Assembly: GCF_020536995.1 (NCBI RefSeq)
Contig: NC_068366.1
Span: 33,315,111 to 33,379,110 of the forward strand
From: Dreissena polymorpha
Lineage: Eukaryota > Mollusca > Bivalvia > Myida > Dreissenidae
Direction: 5' to 3'
DNA: 64,000 nucleotides
The notes beneath the pieces were generated by a model, which did not search any database, was not told where the DNA came from, and worked only from the letters and a program-made list of their open reading frames with translations. Position 1 is the stretch's first letter. Each line of letters opens with the position of its first letter. Below are positions 27,201-38,200 of this stretch, in pieces. Both the position numbers and the translations under genes were made by a program.

Positions 27201-28617
27201 CAGCAGTCTGATCTCCAGGTGAGGATTTAACGGTTCTTTTCATTGTAGCAGTGCAGTGCTTGTTGCAGTGCTTTTTATACTGACTACACTGATTGGTCCC
27301 TTGTTCCATCTGTTGAATTCGTCCCTCCGTATGAGCATAAACCTAAGTGACATGTTTCACATAACATCAGTAATGCTTCCTACAAAGGTTTGATTCTTGC
27401 ACAAATTATTTCTTTGAATATTATCACCACACCCACATCACCGTTACCTCATTTTGACTTTAAGATTGGACTTATTTTGGTTTTAGAATAACTCAAAAGG
27501 TGTAAAATCTGGGTTAATTCAAAATAATGTCTTACATCTTTCATCCATAGAGCTTCCAACAAATCTAGTATACTCTCATGGGTATCATCTTTAAACACAA
27601 TGAACCCATCCACATGACCTTATTTTGACCTAACATTGAATCACTTTTGAGCTTATTGAGAAGGTCAAATTATTGGTTAATCTAAACTGCATATTTAAAA
27701 GCTTTAATACTTTCATTCGACTCTTGGCACACCCATATAACCTGACCTTACTTTGACTTTGATACTGACCTTATTTCAGACTGAGACTTATTTAGATTGT
27801 TTAATGAATCAATACTAACAAGGCTTTCTCAAGGAGAACCAATGTTTATTTGTGCAGCATCTTGTTTCCATTTAACATTTTAAAAAATATTTCCAGAACA
27901 AATGTTAATCTTATATGTAAAATGACTTCCATTATTTATAAAATCCATGTTTAGTCATTGTAAAAGCTTTTCATCAATTAAAATTATTTCTCTGAAAACA
28001 TAATTATATAGCTTACCAACAGTTTTTTTTTACATTTCATTTTTAACCAGGTTTTTAACCAGGTTTTCCGAAGGAAAAAACTGGTTATTAGATTGGCGAA
28101 TGCGGGCGGGCTGGCTGGCGGGCTGGCTGGCGGGCTGGCGGAACAAGCTTGTCCGGGCCATAACTATGTCGTTCATTGTCATATTTTAAAATCATTTGGC
28201 ACATTTGTTCACCATCATTGGACGGTGTGTCGCGCGAAATAATTACGTCGAAATCTCCAAGGTCAAGATCACACTTTGAGTTCAAAGGTCAAAATTGGCA
28301 ATAAATTAGCTTGTCTGGGCCATAACTATGTCATTCATTGTGAGATTTTACAATTATTTGGCACATTTGTTCACCATCATGGGACGGTGTGTCGCACGAA
28401 AGAATCACGTCAATATCTCCAATGTACAACTTAAAATAGATTTATTTTGAAACAAACTTACAAAGGGGGTTAATTTTGTTTGTTCATTTAAAAAGTTCAG
28501 TTTGAGTTGTCTCCCTTAATCAGATTTTTTTTAACAATGAAAACCTGGTTTTGTGACAATTTTTTAACCAGGTTTTCCAAAGGAAAAAACTGGTTATTAG
28601 ATTGGCGAATGTGGGCG

Positions 28618-28648
<31 letters not shown>

Positions 28649-31600
28649 GGGCTAGCTGGCGGGCTGGCGGAACAAGCTTGTCTGGGCCATAACTATGTCG
28701 TTCATTGTCATATTTTAAAATCATTTGGCACATTTGTTCACCATCATTGGACGGTGTGTCGCGCGAAATAATTACGTCGATATCTCCAAGGTCAAGGTCA
28801 CACTTTGAGTTCAAAGGTCAAAATTGGCAATAAATTAGCTTGTCTGGGCCATAACTATGTCATTCATTGTGAGATTTTACAATTATTTGGCACATTTGTT
28901 CACCATCATGGGACGGTGTGTCGCACGAAAGAATCACGTCAATATCTCCAATGTCAAGGTCACCACAACTTAAAATAGATTTATTTTGAAACAAACTTAC
29001 AAAGGGGGTTAATTTTGTTTGTTCATTTAAAAAGTTCAGTTTGAGTTGTCTCCCTTAATCAGATTTTTTTTAACAATGAAAACCTGGTTTTGTGACAATT
29101 TTGTCCCTTGTTATTGTTTTTATTGCTATAATGTGATTATTATTGACTGGTTAATTTGCTGCACACACAAGTTTTTATCTTACCAAATTTGTACAAGACA
29201 ATTATTATGCTTTTTGTGGCCATCTCTTTTTTGTTTTGCCAGTAGAAATGTGATTATCTCTAACTGGTTAATATGTTACCAAACTTGAACAACATAATTG
29301 TGATACTAACTTTAGATGATACATACATACAAGAGACACCATTTCAGACTTCTCAGCCTATGGTCTACTAAATTTGCATTATTCCAAATGTATTGTTTAA
29401 TGAAAAAAAAAAGTACTATCTTTTTTTAAATGTCATACAAAAATCAATTATTATGCCCCCCTTCGAAGAAGAGGCGGTATATTGCTTTGCTCATGTCCGT
29501 CTGTCGGTCGGTCGGTCCGTCCACCAGGTGGTTGTCAGACGATAACTCAAGAACGCTTGGGCCTAGGATCATGAAACTTCATTGGAGGTACATTGATCAT
29601 GACTCGCAGATGACCCCTATTGATTTTGAGGTCACAAGGTCAAAGGTCAAGGTCACCGTGACCCGAAATAGTAAAATGGTTTTTGAATGATAACTCAAGA
29701 ACGCATACGCCTAGGAAACTTCATGGGTAGATTGATCATGACTCGTTTTATTTTCAGTTGGATCCACCTGACTCTCAAGCCTTGTTCATGCGTGGTGCCA
29801 GTGTGAATTTCCTATTTGACGCAGCATGGACGCTGTCCTATGCGCAACAAGGTCGATACCAGCACATTCTTCAAGAAGTCGTTGATAAACTTGATCATGG
29901 ACAGATCAAGTAAGATTCTATAGTTTCTCAGCTGCAACCAAGTGCTGAAATATTTATGTTTTGTAATTGTAGTAATATGATTTAAGCAGCTCATGTTATG
30001 TAATATTTATTAGTTTTTTTTTGTAATTATAATTACATGCTTGAAATTCCATTGGGTGCAAACTGCTCTAGTATGAGAAACTGATGTGGCTATCTGATGT
30101 CATTACCCTTGAGTAAACAATCAAACTATTTTCAACATATATAAATATTTACACAAACAATATTTACAAAAAAAATCCAGCCTTCTGTTAAATATGAAGT
30201 TTTTATTGTATTTAATATATACTTTTAGGAATATGTTGTATGTTATCCAAATTTTAAGCAATATATTTATTATTAATCTGAACTATTACAATACCACTTT
30301 AAAATATCTATTTACATGTACTTACTATTTGTTACTTTATTATATATTTAATATGGGATATTATTTATCATTTCTAGATAATAACTGTTTTTTTCTTTAT
30401 TAGTCTTTTTTTTCTTTATAATTATTAAAATATAAACAACTTTTAGCCCACTCCTTTTTCACCATCCATTTTCAAGACAATAAGAATGCTCTATCACTGC
30501 CAAGACTTATTTTGATCTTATAATTGTTCATATCTAATTTGCAATCATCGTATAACAGTCTGCAGTTGCACCATTGTTATGTAAATAAACATAGATATTG
30601 AAGAAACATGAAGAGGGAGCAGTGTCATATGAAAAGCAATGAGTAAAATTTTATATGACCCATTTTGTTGTTAGATCAAGTACAGATATATTACATGTGG
30701 ATGTCCTATTTTTCACAACATTCCATTGTTTCTTTTTCCTGTTATCATATGAAAATTGCAATTAAAAATTTTAGATATAGATAGGCAAACAGGAGATGCC
30801 ACATTTACCAATCAAAGAATGTACTACATGATACTGCATGTGATATCTAGTGCTCCTTGGTTAGAGTGTTGACATTTGTTAATGTCAATACTTGTTATCT
30901 GATATGGCTTCATATAATTATTTTAATTTATCCCTTTGATGGCATATTTCTATGAGTGTATTTGCTCCATATGGTCATTGAAATGCCTTCTATTGCTGCA
31001 AACAGTAGATGACTTTTATTTCATACATCTTTAATCTGACTCATTCTTTATTTGGAAAGATTTTTATGCCCCCAGTAGGGTGGCATATAGCAGTTGAACT
31101 ATCCGTCAGTCAATCTCTCCGTCCGTCCGAAATATCACATGACCACATTGACCATGGATCCTCATTATCACATAACCACATTGACCATGGATCCTCAATA
31201 TCACATTACCACATTGACCATGGATCCTCAATATCACATTAACTCATAGACCATGGATCCTCAATATCACATAACCACATTGACCATGGATCCTCAATAT
31301 CACATTACCACATTGACCATGGATCCTCAATATCACATAACCACATTGACCATGGATCCTCAATATCACATTACCACATTGACCATGGATCCTCAATAAT
31401 ACATAATCACATAGACAATGGGTCCCCAATATCACATAAACGTATTGACCATGGATCTCCAATATCACATAACCTCGTACACCATGGATCTCCAATATCA
31501 CATTACCTCATAGACCATGGATCTCCAATATCACATAACCACATTGGCCATGGATCTCCAATATCACATAACCACATTGACCATGGATATCCAATATCAC

Positions 31601-32090
31601 ATAACCTTATAGACCATGGATCTCCAATATCACATAACCACATTGTCCATGGATTCCCAATATCACATCATCACAATTACCATGGATCTCTAATATCATA
31701 TTACCACATTTACTATTGATTTCCAATATCAAATCACCACATTGACCATGGATCCCCAATATCACATTACTGCATTGACCATAGATCCACAAAATCACAT
31801 TTACTAGGAATTAACATGACTCTTCAAACTGGGATAGGCTTTAAGTATAATTGTCACATTACCTCTTCATTATTGGCTTACAACTTCCATTGCTGCAGTT
31901 TTGAAAGTCTTGTTACAAATAGCTGTATTAAATTACATCAGAACTTGTTTAACACATTTCTTAGATGTCTGTATCGTATTTCTTTTTTTTCAGATGCAAA
32001 GTCATTAAGACAGTGACGATAGAAGATGTCCCTGCTGAGTTATCTAATCTTGAAAACAATAGGATGGGAAAGATTGTCATGACTGCGTAA
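12374..32090 (+). CDS. CRYZL1: Quinone oxidoreductase-like protein 1 (CRYZL1), complete
   Basis: Ten coding exons: 12374-12451, 12966-13043, 16888-17011, 20306-20374, 21704-21885, 24266-24329, 26425-26523, 27085-27218, 29758-29909 and 31994-32090 (TAA). They total 1077 bases and encode 358 aa; human CRYZL1 is about 349 aa. Every junction is AG/GT and the phases join. Matching blocks in order: GQVLVKVHACGLSLVRQK, FPCGQEVSGVVERIGEGV, AGDDVVGLLPLDSPVSGCGE, GDCVRAYTALHYQARICSGD, then the nucleotide-binding stretch VLIIDGASGFGLCAMQ, EETGGLGVDVVVDNGG, PHKHDVISCLGVAGKWVTQQ and LDPPDSQALFMRGASVNF. It is a zinc-free medium-chain dehydrogenase/reductase relative of zeta-crystallin; the substrate is unknown. 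The start is the ATG at 12374; the upstream ATG at 12324 meets a stop at once. Candidate poly(A) signals of the ATTAAA type follow at about 32.18 and 32.28 kb. Repeats fill most introns. Confidence 0.94.
12737..13268. repeat. Two copies of the GCTAATCTGGGA miniature repeat flanking CRYZL1 exon 2
   Basis: The copies run about 12737-12908 and 13066-13268. Both carry motifs such as CCTGTGCAGTCAACATAGGC, CCTGATTAGCCTG and TTTTCCCAGAGC. They sit less than 60 bp from either side of exon 12966-13043. They are non-coding. Further copies occur near 21427-21670 and 21922-22010. Confidence 0.6.
13878..15256. repeat. Hairpin-ended repeat with about four 170-bp core units
   Basis: It begins ATGAGCTACTGTCATCACC and has a tandem core of units of roughly 170 bp (13.92-14.65 kb), each with a block like AAAGTATCAAAGCTATTGC and AGGGGACTG. 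A decayed C-rich and A-rich stretch follows. It ends GATGAGCTGTCTGCACCCGC then GGTGCTCTTGTTGTAC, a GAGC/GCTC hairpin followed by TTGTT. The architecture (hairpin ends, tandem core) resembles molluscan pearl/Helentron-derived elements. It lies in CRYZL1 intron 2. Confidence 0.5.
15555..16275. repeat. Hairpin-ended AGGTCA-bearing repeat with four core units
   Basis: It starts TTTTTATGTCCCCCACTA with a perfect 5' hairpin (GTCCCCCACTA facing TAGTGGGGGAC, 15561-15585). It then has CTGTCTG repeats and four core units of about 150 bp containing GGCATGCATGTGTATCTCAT and AAGGTCATCCTTCAAGGTCA. It ends with the hairpin TGTGTTTCACAAACACA and TCTTGTT. It is in CRYZL1 intron 2 and non-coding. Confidence 0.65.
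17746..18218. mobile_element. MITE with GTCCCCTACCGG ends, copy 2 with duplicated body
   Basis: It has the same ends as the 4485-4738 copy (GTCCCCTACCGG; CTGGTAGGGGAC). Its body of about 190 bp (GTAGGAACCAAATGAAATGA through AAAGTTATCGCAGGATCCAG) is present twice in tandem, while the other copy has it once. Confidence 0.65.
18315..18600. repeat. TATGCCCCC repeat, single-core copy
   Basis: It begins TTTTTATGCCCCCGGATCGG (5' hairpin CCCCCG/CGGGGG), then CTGTCTTTCTGTC runs, one AGGTCA core unit, and the 3' hairpin TGTGTTTCTGACAAACACA. It is inserted in the pogo-type copy. Confidence 0.6.
19150..19287 (-). repeat. tRNA-derived SINE
   Basis: Read on the minus strand, the head CAGTGGTGTAGTGAATATGG then TGTCTGCCTAGC resembles the D-arm side of a tRNA (box A). 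A perfect box B-like GGTTCTAGTCCC lies at 19180-19169. The A-to-B spacing is longer than in a tRNA, so this is a SINE and not a functional tRNA gene. It is in CRYZL1 intron 3. Confidence 0.6.
19535..20028. repeat. 44-bp minisatellite, about 11 units, in CRYZL1 intron 3
   Basis: The unit begins GGCATGGTTCAAGATTAATC and continues TCTGCCAGACCCTGTCAGGA. Units differ by a few substitutions (GGATCAG or GTTTCAG variants alternate). The array ends about 280 bp before exon 20306-20374. Confidence 0.85.
22020..23515. repeat. Cluster of hairpin-ended repeat fragments in CRYZL1 intron 5
   Basis: Several fragments are juxtaposed: 22020-22363 (TTTTTAGCAAGGCTG start; TGTGTTTCTGACAAACACA 3' hairpin), 22440-22530 (GGCATGCATGTGTATCTCAT core), 22980-23095 (ending AAACACATCTCTTGTT), 23100-23200 (ending GGTGCTCTTGTC) and 23293-23515 (ending GGTGCTCTTGTT). 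A poly-A/C-rich stretch lies at 22820-22960. Nothing in this stretch looks coding. Confidence 0.5.
24184..24226. repeat. (TA)n microsatellite
   Basis: An uninterrupted TA dinucleotide run of about 43 bp that ends 40 bp before CRYZL1 exon 24266-24329. Confidence 0.9.
24640..25890. repeat. Diverged tandem repeat of about 220-bp units in CRYZL1 intron 6
   Basis: Recurring blocks (GGTTTCTGCTCAATTACA-like, GACCTAGCTTGTGATTG-like, AAGGTCACAGTTGCTAAAA) appear about five times at roughly 200-250 bp spacing. The units are poorly conserved. No exon was seen. Confidence 0.5.
26085..26297. mobile_element. MITE with TTAA flanks and internal palindrome
   Basis: The ends are TTAACTCTTTCAGTGC and GCATGCAAAGGGTTAA. 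Inside, GCAAACAGTTTGGATCCAGA faces TCTGGATCCAAACTGTTTGC, with the loop between holding AAGACGCTGCAGAACGTGGC. It is non-coding and lies in CRYZL1 intron 6, 130 bp before exon 26425-26523. Confidence 0.65.
28057..29105. repeat. Two tandem copies of an AACCAGGTTTT-ended repeat
   Basis: Units 28057-28557 and 28561-29105 are nearly identical. Each starts AACCAGGTTTTCCRAAGG, forming a hairpin with AAAAAACTGGTT. Each then has a CTGG/GCGGGCTGGC microsatellite, two TTTGGCACATTTGTTCACCA blocks, AGGTCA motifs and AAAACCTGGTTTT at the end. It lies in CRYZL1 intron 8. Confidence 0.75.
29450..29748. repeat. TATGCCCCC-type repeat abutting CRYZL1 exon 9
   Basis: It begins ATTATGCCCCCCTTCGAAGA with a 5' hairpin, then CGGTCGGTCGGTCCGTCC and AGGTCACAAGGTCAAAGGTC. 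It runs to about 10 bp before the exon 9 acceptor at 29757. The end is truncated or merged with the polypyrimidine tract. Confidence 0.6.
31061..31805. repeat. TATGCCCCC repeat start followed by a 33-bp minisatellite, about 20 units
   Basis: It begins TTTTTATGCCCCCAGTAGGG, then CCGTCCGTCC. From about 31130 to 31800 there are some 20 copies of a 33-base unit such as ATATCACATAACCACATTGA plus CCATGGATCCTCA. The unit is a multiple of three, so false open frames run through it. Units become more diverged toward the right. It lies in the last CRYZL1 intron. Confidence 0.8.
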
Positions 32091-34283
32091 ATGATGATAG
32101 AGTTTAATATGATTAGAAGTGATTTTTACATGTCTGATTAACAAGTCATAGGTGTTTTTTAGCATACAAACAACATTGTCATTAAAAATTGAATTCATGA
32201 CATTTTTTAAATGATTTAGTAAAGTTTCATTGACTAGATTATCTTTGAATATTACTTTATTGTCTTAAAATATATGTGTGATTAAAAAAAAAATCTGATT
32301 TTGTTTTGTGTAAAAAATATAAATTTCAGAATGCAGATACTTTTATTTTGAGATATGATACTGGATAGGCATGTCAAGGTGTTGTGCAATACAATATTAT
32401 ATGTAGATAACTAAACATTGTCTTTGTTTGTGAAATAGTATGTAATTCTTTATATAATGCCTGCAAAACTGCAAGTCCAAAGTTGTTGGTTACATCTTTT
32501 TGCCACAAAACCATTCTTATACTTTATGTCAGATTACGTATCAAATCTAATTCCCATGCTCATTATTAGGATTACATTGTAATGGCATAGTGACACTCAT
32601 ATCCAGGCTACAGTGTAATTACCATATAGCCATACTCATACTTCGGGTAGAGTTGTATCTGCCATATTGCTGTACACATACTTCATGTTACTCTGAAATT
32701 TCCATATTGCCAAACTTCAAGTAAAATTGTAATCACAGTAAAGCCTTACTGACATGGCAGCTTACCCTTATATAATATTAAATTTGCTCCATTCAACAGT
32801 TAGGGTTTGAATTTGGATATATTCCTGCATTAGAAAAACATATAGGAGTGAGCTTGTCTGTCGGTCGGTCGGTCGGTAGGTCTGTCGGTCCGTATTAAGT
32901 GTCTGCTCTCTAATTCAAGTTATTTTCATCCGATTTTCACCAAACTGGTCAGATGTTGTATTTTGATGATGTCTAGGTCAAGTTCGAATATGGGTCATGC
33001 CGGGTCAAAAACTAGGTAACGGGGTCACTTAGTGCGTTTTAAACATTCAGCATGGTGTCCGCTCTCTGATTCAAGTACAATTCTAATTCATAGTTTTAGT
33101 CGACACGATGAGTTATTTTTTCATGTCATGACACCTTTTTCATATCATGCCGTCATAGAATTTAGAGTTAATGTCGTTATGGCGAGTAAAATTAAGAGGG
33201 AAATACCTAAAAAAACTATGACGACATACCATGTTATTTCACAGTAAGTCGAAATAAACTAATCCGGCATGACCATATTATTGGTGTGTACCATATGCGC
33301 TTCCGTAGATATGTACACTCTGTAAGACATTTTGTCGTCATTAAGTCTACTTTCTTTCACAAAATCTCATGTGTCTGTCTCTCAGGCTTGTACGTTGAAC
33401 ATCACATAAAATCACAAATTCAAAAATCTTATGCACTTACAATTAAACTTCCCATTTTTGCTGCGTCAACACTTGCCCATCTCAATCCTACGACGTTTTA
33501 ACAAACATAAGTTCCATGCATTTCAAACAGAACTTTATATTTTCGACCCCCCTCCCTCCATTATTCTACTTTGGTGTTCAAATTTGGCCTTTGACCTCTA
33601 AGCAGGGAGACATGCTCAGGATCTTAACATAATGCAGCCACAGGCGCGAAATAAACTTCAGAACACACACACACACGTTTGCAAACTAAAATACTTTCCT
33701 CTTAATGCATTGATTAATATAACTTCAATAATGAAGTCAAATTTTTAAGTGAATTTTATTTCTTTGACCACCATATTTACAGTCCAAATAACAAGCACAT
33801 GTTGATATATTTATGAAAAATTGTATTCAACACATTACCATTAAACTGTGTAATATTTCATTTAAAGTTATTTGTAGGTGTATATCCCATATCAGTTTGC
33901 ATACGATATTATCAGTGTGACCAAAATCCCATCACCCGTAGCATCGCCTATGTTGTTCGTTTGTAATGTGTTCGCCGATTTGCTGATCCCGTGACCGGTT
34001 TACTCCGATTTTTTTAACGAATTTACCACTTAATTCGAGATGGGCCAAATAAATATTTCATGATTTTTTTAAATGTTTTTAATAAAAAATAACAAATACG
34101 CAAAACATTTACTCTCAACAAAATATCAAAATGTATTTACATCTACGTAATACATTTATCGTTTCAATTGTTTTGGAGGATTGCTATGACAACATTTCTC
34201 AAATCCCGCTTGTCATAGTAAGAAAACATTATAACATTAACAATTGATGCTCTTCTTTCAACAAGTTTTTTTTCCGAGCTATA
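32091..34283. other. Intergenic: CRYZL1 3' UTR, repeat fragment, and 3' flank of paralogue A
   Basis: The CRYZL1 3' UTR probably ends near 32.2-32.3 kb. A repeat fragment at 32838-33050 has CTGTCGGTCGGTCGGTCGGT and GGTCATGCCGGGTCAAAAAC. The stretch 33050-34060 is AT-rich without a recognisable gene. The paralogue A 3' UTR occupies roughly 34070-34283. Confidence 0.5.
34117..34163 (-). promoter_or_regulatory. Conserved 3' UTR block of paralogue A
   Basis: A 47-base stretch including AACAAAATATCAAAATGTAT and GTAATACATTTATCGTT (plus-strand reading). It matches 51511-51557 downstream of paralogue B at 45 of 47 positions, with weaker similarity on its stop-codon side. An ATTAAA poly(A)-type signal follows at about 34.08 kb. 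A function as an RNA-stability or microRNA site is inference. Confidence 0.5.
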
Positions 34284-37200
34284 TCAGCCAATTGGAACGA
34301 TCATGTTTTGAGGATTGCTGGTAGAATCATATACATTTGCCTTCTGGGTAACGGCTTCACTTCCGGTTGCAGCAGACGAATTTGGATCTGTTTGCGGCGC
34401 CAAAGATCCAGTTACGACAGTCTTCCTCTTCAAACGAAGTGTTGTGCTTAATATGTTAGTAACAATTTGGGATATTGTCGAAACCGATGTAGTTAGTAAT
34501 TCTGTAGTTCCAGTTGTAAGGTACGAAGTTGTTAAAACTGTTGTTGTTGTCCATAATTGTGCTGACATAGTTGATGTCGTAGTTGTGGGGGTAGTGATCG
34601 TTGAAGGCGCAGCTGTCGTGTTTCCTGGAATGACGTAGCATCGTCCAAACAGTGACGTAATGTGCCCCTCGACGTCTGAAGCGCACCGTAAGCCCAGTGC
34701 ACACGGACACTCGAAGTCGCTTGGTTTTGTGCTGCAAGGCGCTTGTGCCTGACCAAACAGCTTGCAGTACGTTCCCAACAAGAAATCGTCGTGTACACAG
34801 CAGTAGCCACCCGGACACGTGTTTTCGATGTTAATTATGCAAGCCTGGTCCGGTATGGCCTGCAAAAAATGAACACTCTAAGTAATTATTAAGTACACTA
34901 GAACATCAGGATTTAGATTCAAGCGTCAACGTGATGATGTAGATAATAATGATGGTGTTCTTGATTCATCTGTAGCTGCCTATGATGACGATTTGATAGG
35001 TCTGCTGCTGAAGATGAGTTTGTTGCTATGGTAATGTCGATGTGTTTGTTGCTGTTCGTGATTTTGGTCCATGATGATAATATCCTGCTGTTGCAGTTCC
35101 TATTTCTGCTGTTGCTGCTGCTGATGATGTTATTTCGTATGGGGATGGCGATTATGATGTTTGTTATTATTTTTTATGTTTTTAGCTTACCTGAGCACAA
35201 CGTGCTCATGGTGAGCTTTTGTGATCGTGCGTCGTGCGCCGTCAACATTTGCCTTGTTAACTCTCTAGAGGCCTCATTTATTGTTCAATCTTCATGAAAT
35301 TTTGTCAGAAATTGGTCTCAATAATATCTTGGATGAGTTAGAAAATGGTTACGTTTGCTTGAAACACATGGCTGCCAAGTGGCGGGGCATTTTTCCTTAT
35401 ATGGCTATAGTAAAATCTTGTTAACACTCTAGAGGCCACATTTATTGTCTGATCTTCATGAAACTTGGTCAGAAGAATCATCCCAATAATATCTTGGAAG
35501 AGTTCGAAAATGATGCCGGTTGGTTGAAAACATGGCCGCTAGGGGGCGGGGCATTTTTCCTTATATGGCTATAGTAAAACATTGTTAACACTATAGAGGC
35601 CACATTTATTTTCCGATCTTCATGAAACTTGGTCAGAAGATTTGTCCCAAGGATATCTTGGATGAGTTCGAAAATGGTTTGGGTTTCTCTAAAAACATGG
35701 CCACCAGGGGTGGGGCATTTTTCCTTATATGGCTATATATGGCTTTAGTAAAACCTTGTTAACACTCTAGAGGCCACATTTATTGTCCAATCTTCATGAA
35801 ATTTGTTCAGATGATTGGTCTGATATCTTGGATGAGTTCGAAAATAATTATGTTTGCTTAAAAAACATGGCTTCCAAGGGGCGGGGCATTTTTCCTTATA
35901 TGGCTATAGTAAAATCTTGTTATCACTCTAGAGGCCACATTTACTGTCCGATCTGAATGAGACTTGGTCAGACGATTCATCCCGATAATATCTTGGACGA
36001 ATTCAAAAATGATGCAGGTTGGATGAAAAACATGGCTGCCAGGGGGCGGAGCATTTTCCTTATATGGCTATAGTAAAACCTTGTTCTAGATGCCACATTT
36101 ATTTTCCGATCTTCATAAACTTAGTCAGAAGATTTATCCCAATAATATCTTGTTATATCAGGTGAGCGACTTTTGGCCTTTCAGGCCCTCTTGTTATTTT
36201 TTACCATATTAAAGTTATTGCATTAATAACAAAGAACGAGAAGCGTAAATGCATATTATTGTCTTAACAAGGTCTCCAGTGTACACAAAATAAGTTCATC
36301 TTTATGTCACCGCACTAAATCACCTTAATTAAAACTAAGCAAGAAGCTCTTACTCGATCTGATTTAAACATTGGTGACAATTTGTCACATTCAGTTCTTA
36401 ACAAGTAATCTCTTGATACGAATATATTGACACCATCTTGTGAAGGGCAGTATTTAAGTATCAAACTTTGAGGTAGTCAGAACTTTATCCTCGTAAGATG
36501 CGTTTTAAGATATCATGTAGAGATTAGAACTGTCATCGTTTTAACCAGGGCCCAGTTTCGAATGATTACCTGAGATATAATTTATTGACATGATTCACAA
36601 TAATTTTTAAGTTCACGGTTAACACATGATATGCACGGCAGTGCATTGAAAAAGGTAAAGTACTGGTACTTGGTGAACTCGTTTGAGAACGTGGTGCAAA
36701 ACCATAAACTTTGGGTACATTTCATTGAAATCACGTACGAACTCATTAAGGTTCAGAATGGTGGTGTCGATGTTTTGGGGCGAGTAAATTCCACCCAATT
36801 AGTTTTCGCTGCGTATAGGAATCCTTGATACAGAATAGGTCGATTTATACTGAGCATCTGTTGGTCGGCTCGTGCGTATAATGCAAGGGAGTGTGTTAAG
36901 TTGCAACAACTATACATATATATATATTACATATCTATGTTCCTATTGCAGGTGTTAAATTGAAATGGCACAGGTGTTAGAGGTCATTGTGTGAGGTCAC
37001 TGGCACAGGCCTCTATCTGTTATCTGCATTTGGGCCTTGTTTTGCTTTTTGTACACATATACTAGAGTATAAGTTATGTGTGCAGCAATTCCATAATTCT
37101 GTTTATGAAACATATGTATCCAATTTAAACTTATCAAATGACAAAAGGGTTATTGTGTAGTCAGTGACCAATGCGCTCTTCTTCGTACGTGCGATTTAAC

Positions 37201-38092
37201 AGGAATGTGGCCCTCTGAGTGTAAGTCAGATTAACATCTGTACACAAGGAAAATGAGCTTCCTACGCGACTGTTTTGTTAAATGAGGCTAAAGTGCAGAT
37301 GTACATTCATTTTAATGATCAATTATTAGAATTTATGCATGCTGACAACAGGTTATTAATTCATCCATTCTTTAAACTGTAATATGCCGCGAATGTAAGG
37401 CTATGGTGCCATGAGTGAGACATGCAGTACATTTTATTGAACTGCTGAACAAATTATCTCAGTTTATACCAAATTGTTGACGACTAGAAGGATGACAATT
37501 ACTATATTATTCCTTCAGGTTTTTTCACTGAAATTGGTATGATAATTTATAATATAATATGATAAATCGATTCCATGTTGTTTTAAATGTGAAGGTTTGA
37601 CAAATCTTTTTAAAGAGTTATTTTCCACGAGTTACTGCTAGCGGGTAATGTTAAAAAGACATAAGTTATATGGCTTATATATAAACGCAGATCATATCAT
37701 GCACAAATATTTATTTACATGTATTTATATTGAGTTATGTAATTGCGTTGGTAATGCATATGCATCATTATATAAACATACGCAAGTGCACGATTAATAG
37801 ATTATTTTTATTATCCGTATAAACATTGGTTTCATGTATGCCGTATACAATACAACGTTGTTTTTTTTCAGAATAATGAAAAGTATTATTCCAGGCATAT
37901 CATACATTACATCAATGATTACACTCGAATCGCTATGAGTAGCATTCGAATCTGCATAGAATGATAATATGAAATTAGTCTTGTAATTAGTATTTTTTAT
38001 TTAAATAAGTATTTATTCAATTTACTCACCAAAGTTAATACTTGTCCATTTAATACAGAGAAAATCACGGTCACTTTTAAAGCGAACATCAT
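34284..38092 (-). CDS. Secreted prokineticin/astakine-like protein with Thr-rich tail, paralogue A
   Basis: Two coding exons: 38092-38030 (21 codons, hydrophobic signal peptide MMFALKVTVIFSVLNGQVLT) and 34859-34284 (to TGA), joined in phase 0; 212 aa. The donor is GTGAGT and the acceptor TTTTTTGCAG. The mature part should begin at or near AIPDQAC. Residues about 28-95 carry ten cysteines in the order C-x7-C-x4-CC-x10-C-x9-C-x8-CxC-x5-C-x14-C. That is the order of the prokineticin/AVIT domain (colipase-like fold), including the CPC motif and a first cysteine seven residues into the mature chain. A Thr/Ser-rich mucin-like region follows, with an N-glycosylation sequon (GNTT), ending in MIVPIG. 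Known prokineticins and arthropod astakines are small secreted signals and lack such a tail, so a cytokine role is only a guess; it could equally be a structural, mucus or immune protein. The closest relative is the gene at 51688-55260. Confidence 0.8.
35184..36195. repeat. Hairpin-ended repeat with about five 178-bp core units
   Basis: The 5' hairpin is GCTTACCTGAGCAC facing GTGCTCATGGTGAGC. The core repeats contain GGGGCGGGGCATTTTTCCTT, ATATGGCTATAGTAAAA and CTTCATGAAACTTGGTCAGA. The 3' end is GGCCTTTCAGGCC then CTCTTGTT. It lies in the intron of paralogue A. An inverted relative is at about 50.88-51.47 kb. Confidence 0.7.
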
Positions 38093-38200
38093 AATTGCAC
38101 TTCACGTGTTCTTATACTCGTTTGTGTATATTTAATGTCAGGTATACCCTGTAATCAATTAAGATTTGATTTGAACAGCCCAGAGATCAGCGTTAACCCG
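38093..38200 (-). promoter_or_regulatory. Promoter-side block of paralogue A conserved with paralogue B
   Basis: The plus-strand reads ATACTCGTTT near 38116 and GGTATACCCTGTAATCAATT near 38141-38160. Paralogue B has ATACTCGTTT near 55273 and GTATACCCCGTGATCAATTT at 55321-55340 at similar spacing. In paralogue B a TATAAAA lies at 55289-55283 on the minus strand. Confidence 0.4.

Noticed and set aside
31244-31798. Frames with repeated ILRIHGQCG
   Set aside because: The 33-bp minisatellite unit is divisible by three, so it stays open by chance.
34315-34638. Plus-strand valine-rich frame opposite paralogue A (and the similar one at 51857-52093)
   Set aside because: These are shadows of the Thr-rich coding strand read backwards.
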